A stretch of 8,855 bases of DNA from Planctomycetota bacterium. GTDB lineage: Bacteria; Planctomycetota; UBA1135; UBA2386. Shown one piece after another: positions 7,335 to 8,855 of this stretch (the stretch's first letter is position 1; each line of letters begins with the position of its first letter). Made by a program: the position numbers and the translations under genes. Below the pieces are notes generated by a model, which saw only the letters and a program-made list of their open reading frames with translations, had not been told where the DNA came from and did not search any database. The stretch covers positions 1-8,855 of the forward strand of contig JAEUHU010000080.1 of assembly GCA_016793305.1 (NCBI GenBank), read 5' to 3'.

Positions 7335-7904
7335 ATGAGCGAGGACCTCGAAGCCCTGCTGCGGCGCGCCAGCCAGCACGACCCGGACGCCGTGTCGGCG
7401 CTGCTGCAACAGCACCTGCCGGCCCTGCGGGCGTTCGTGCGACTGAAGGCCGGACCGTCCTTGCTGGCGAAGGAATCGTGCAGCGACCTGGCCCAGTCGG
7501 TGTGCCGCGACGTGCTCGAGAACGCCGAGCGGTTCCGTTTCGGCGGCGAAGCGGAGTTCCGCAAATGGCTCTTCACCACCGCCATGCGCAAGATCGCCGA
7601 CCGCGCCGAACACTGGCGCGCCGGCAAGCGCGACGCGCGCCGCGAGCAGGGCGGGCTCGAGGAGGAGGAGCTGCGCGGCTACGCCGGCATCTACTCACCG
7701 AGCGGCCAGGCGGCGGCGCGGGAAGAGCTGCAGCGCGTCGAAGGCGCGTTCGGCAAGCTGGCGCCCGAGAAGCAGGAAGTGATCCTGATGGCGCGGCTGA
7801 TGGGCCTGTCGCACGCGCAGATCGCGCAGGAACTCGGCAAGAGCGAGGTCGCGGTGCGCTCGATCCTGAGCCGGGCACTGGCGGAGCTGGCCGCCGAGCT
7901 TTGA
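7335..7904 (+). CDS. ECF-family RNA polymerase sigma factor
   Basis: A 189-residue sigma-70 family factor that directs RNA polymerase to a set of promoters. Region 2 spans about 14-92, including SDLAQSVCRDVLENAERF (50-67) and the region 2.3/2.4 stretch EFRKWLFTTAMRKIADR (74-90). A charged linker (about 91-135) follows. Region 4 (about 137-185) ends in a helix-turn-helix, HAQIAQELGKSEVAVRSILSR. No anti-sigma factor gene is nearby. The nearest partner is the membrane kinase divergent from it, and kinase-linked ECF factors are common in Planctomycetota. In region 2.2 the usual acidic D-A-E-D is S48-C49-S50-D51, which would weaken contact with the polymerase beta-prime coiled coil unless charge is restored. 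The ATG at 7335 begins where homology to the family begins; upstream in-frame starts run through the kinase gene. Target promoters are unknown. Confidence 0.93.
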   Translation: MSEDLEALLRRASQHDPDAVSALLQQHLPALRAFVRLKAGPSLLAKESCSDLAQSVCRDVLENAERFRFGGEAEFRKWLFTTAMRKIADRAEHWRAGKRDARREQGGLEEEELRGYAGIYSPSGQAAAREELQRVEGAFGKLAPEKQEVILMARLMGLSHAQIAQELGKSEVAVRSILSRALAELAAEL

Positions 7905-7926
7905 CGCGCGCGGCGTGACCTCCGTA

Positions 7927-7962
7927 GGCCGCGGCCGGTGGGCGTGGGCCCGCGGCCGCGGG
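7927..7962. terminator. Dense GC palindromes between convergent genes, candidate bidirectional terminator
   Basis: In the 69-bp gap between the sigma factor stop and the DUF4340 stop, GGCCGCGG (7927-7934) pairs with CCGCGGCC (7950-7957). A perfect 14-bp palindrome, CCCGCGGCCGCGGG, covers 7949-7962. Position suggests termination for both strands. No U-tract is present, so it could instead be a pause or Rho-linked site. Confidence 0.4.
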
Positions 7963-7973
7963 AACTCAGCCCG

Positions 7974-8855
7974 TCACTTCGGATCGACGCCCGGCGTCTC
8001 GCCGGCACCCGGAGCCGGCGTCGCCGACTTCGCCTTGACCAGGTCTTCGCGCTTGGGCTTCAGCTTCGTGAACAGCGCCTGGTCGATCACGTAGTACCAC
8101 GGCCCGAAGCGCTGCGTCAGCTTGTCGGCCTCCTTGCGGCCCTCGGTGACCTTGCGGTCGTGGTCGTCCCACGCGGTCGCAAGCTTCCTCAGCTCGTCCT
8201 CGAACGGCAGACGGTCGCTGCGCACGTCGGAGCCGAGCCCTTCGCCACCTTCGGCCTTGTCCTCGCCGAAGCTGCTGACCACGTAGGTGTCACCGCTGAC
8301 GACCAGCTGGTAGTCGTGGCCCCACGGGTCCTGCTTCAGCTCGGCCAGCAACGCGTCGCCCTCGGCGGGCTTCTCGGTCAGCTTCGCCAGCGCTTCGGGC
8401 AGCTTGTTCTCGTTCTTCGCGCGGAACGCCTCGATCGCCTTCTGGATCAGCTCGATCTGCGTGCGCGCCTCGCTGCGCTTGTCGAGCTGCTCCTTCGCCA
8501 TCCGAGCACCGGCCGGCTTCGTCAGCAGGTCCTCGACGAACTCGGCGGTGACCATCAGGTAGCGGTTGTTGGCCGCCTTCTTGGCGTCCTCGGTGGGCTT
8601 CGGCGCCTCGCCGTCCTTCGGCGCGTCGGCTGCCTTGCCGCCGATCACGCTGCCGGCGGTCAGCTCGTCGCCGTCGCCGACCACCAGTTCGCCGAAGCGC
8701 AGCGTGTAGCGCACGCCCTTCTTCGTCTCGAACTGCAGGTCGCCCTCGTTCGACAGCATCTTGCCGTTGTTCAGCAGGAAGAAGCCGCGCGGCTGCAGGT
8801 AGCGGGCGAGCACCTGGCGATCGCGCCCGGTCGCCTGCTCGAGCGCCGCGGTCAG
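7974..8855 (-). CDS. DUF4340-family protein with embedded pseudopilin-like (T2SSG) segment (partial, runs off right edge)
   Basis: The C-terminal 293 residues of a longer protein; the frame stays open to the right edge, and the GTG at 8813 is an internal valine rather than a start. The first part (LQPRGFFLLNNGKMLSNEGD, then TLRFGELV) matches the DUF4340 repeat pattern of a 'GF..' strand, a 'sNEG.l' turn and a 'Y.LrFG' strand. DUF4340 proteins are usually membrane-anchored and encoded beside Gld-type ABC exporter genes, which would lie to the right of this window. A Lys/Ala/Pro-rich linker follows. The segment at 8214-8474 looks like the C-terminal domain of the major pseudopilin GspG. The tail (RFGPWYYVID, then KREDLVK) is a typical DUF4340 end in planctomycetes as I recall them. 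Low-complexity ATPAPGAGETPG closes the protein. The family call is fairly firm; function is unknown. Confidence 0.8.
   Translation of the reverse strand: MTAALEQATGRDRQVLARYLQPRGFFLLNNGKMLSNEGDLQFETKKGVRYTLRFGELVVGDGDELTAGSVIGGKAADAPKDGEAPKPTEDAKKAANNRYLMVTAEFVEDLLTKPAGARMAKEQLDKRSEARTQIELIQKAIEAFRAKNENKLPEALAKLTEKPAEGDALLAELKQDPWGHDYQLVVSGDTYVVSSFGEDKAEGGEGLGSDVRSDRLPFEDELRKLATAWDDHDRKVTEGRKEADKLTQRFGPWYYVIDQALFTKLKPKREDLVKAKSATPAPGAGETPGVDPK
8214..8474 (-). other. Pseudopilin GspG-like C-terminal domain inside the DUF4340 protein
   Basis: This segment of about 87 residues opens with ARTQIELIQKAIEAFRAKN followed by KLPEAL, like the GspG helix and 'yPt..qGL' stretch. It continues with DPWG (8319-8330), a 'Y.l..sgdtYvvsSfG' beta pair, and EDKAEGGEGLGSDV, the counterpart of the GspG calcium-loop pattern. 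There is no N-terminal pilin helix or prepilin cleavage site, so it cannot be a pilin subunit itself. The match is by eye to PF08334. Confidence 0.65.

Noticed and set aside
5683..7338. 551-residue plus-strand frame opposite the kinase domain
   Set aside because: Composition rich in His, Arg and Gln is the usual antisense product of a high-GC gene; the opposite strand has a complete kinase.
8811..8813. GTG as the start of the DUF4340 gene
   Set aside because: The frame is open to the window edge and its upstream residues continue a family-like helix, so this is an internal valine.
1..8855. CRISPR array, tRNA, rRNA, insertion sequence or phage signature
   Set aside because: No direct repeats with regular spacing, no cloverleaf, no transposase or integrase motif and no terminal inverted repeats were found on either strand.

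Overview
The window is high-GC bacterial DNA (about 70% by eye) and looks like a member of the Planctomycetota. The evidence is indirect but consistent. There are two Hanks-type Ser/Thr kinases, one with a transmembrane segment and a TPR tail. There is an ECF sigma factor of the kind paired with such kinases. There is also a DUF4340 protein, a family common next to Gld-type ABC exporters. No rRNA, tRNA, CRISPR array, insertion sequence or phage gene was seen. Genes are tightly packed and almost the whole window codes.

Layout. Positions 1-1483 (minus) hold a cytosolic Ser/Thr kinase that runs off the left edge. Its start codon overlaps the stop codon of a lipoprotein gene at 1480-2877 (minus), so the two form a translationally coupled pair. 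A 167-bp divergent region separates the lipoprotein from pyrC (dihydroorotase, 3045-4100, plus), which is followed by a small two-helix membrane protein (4187-4429, plus). Converging on that is a 953-residue receptor-like kinase with a TPR tail (4444-7305, minus). Only 29 bp separate its start from the start of a divergent ECF sigma factor (7335-7904, plus). The sigma gene converges on a DUF4340-family gene (7974-8855, minus) that runs off the right edge.

How the genes may work together. The kinase and sigma pair at 4444-7904 has the layout of a signalling module. The kinase could sense through its extracytoplasmic TPR half and act on the sigma factor. The acidic patch of sigma region 2.2 is partly replaced by serines, which recalls the kinase-activated EcfP/PknT system of Vibrio. 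The lipoprotein and kinase pair at 1-2877 may be a second signalling unit. pyrC is a housekeeping pyrimidine gene with no evident link to its neighbours.

The two observations most worth following are the pseudopilin-like (GspG/T2SSG) segment embedded in the DUF4340 protein and the serine-substituted region 2.2 of the sigma factor. Everything here is read by eye. No homology search was run.
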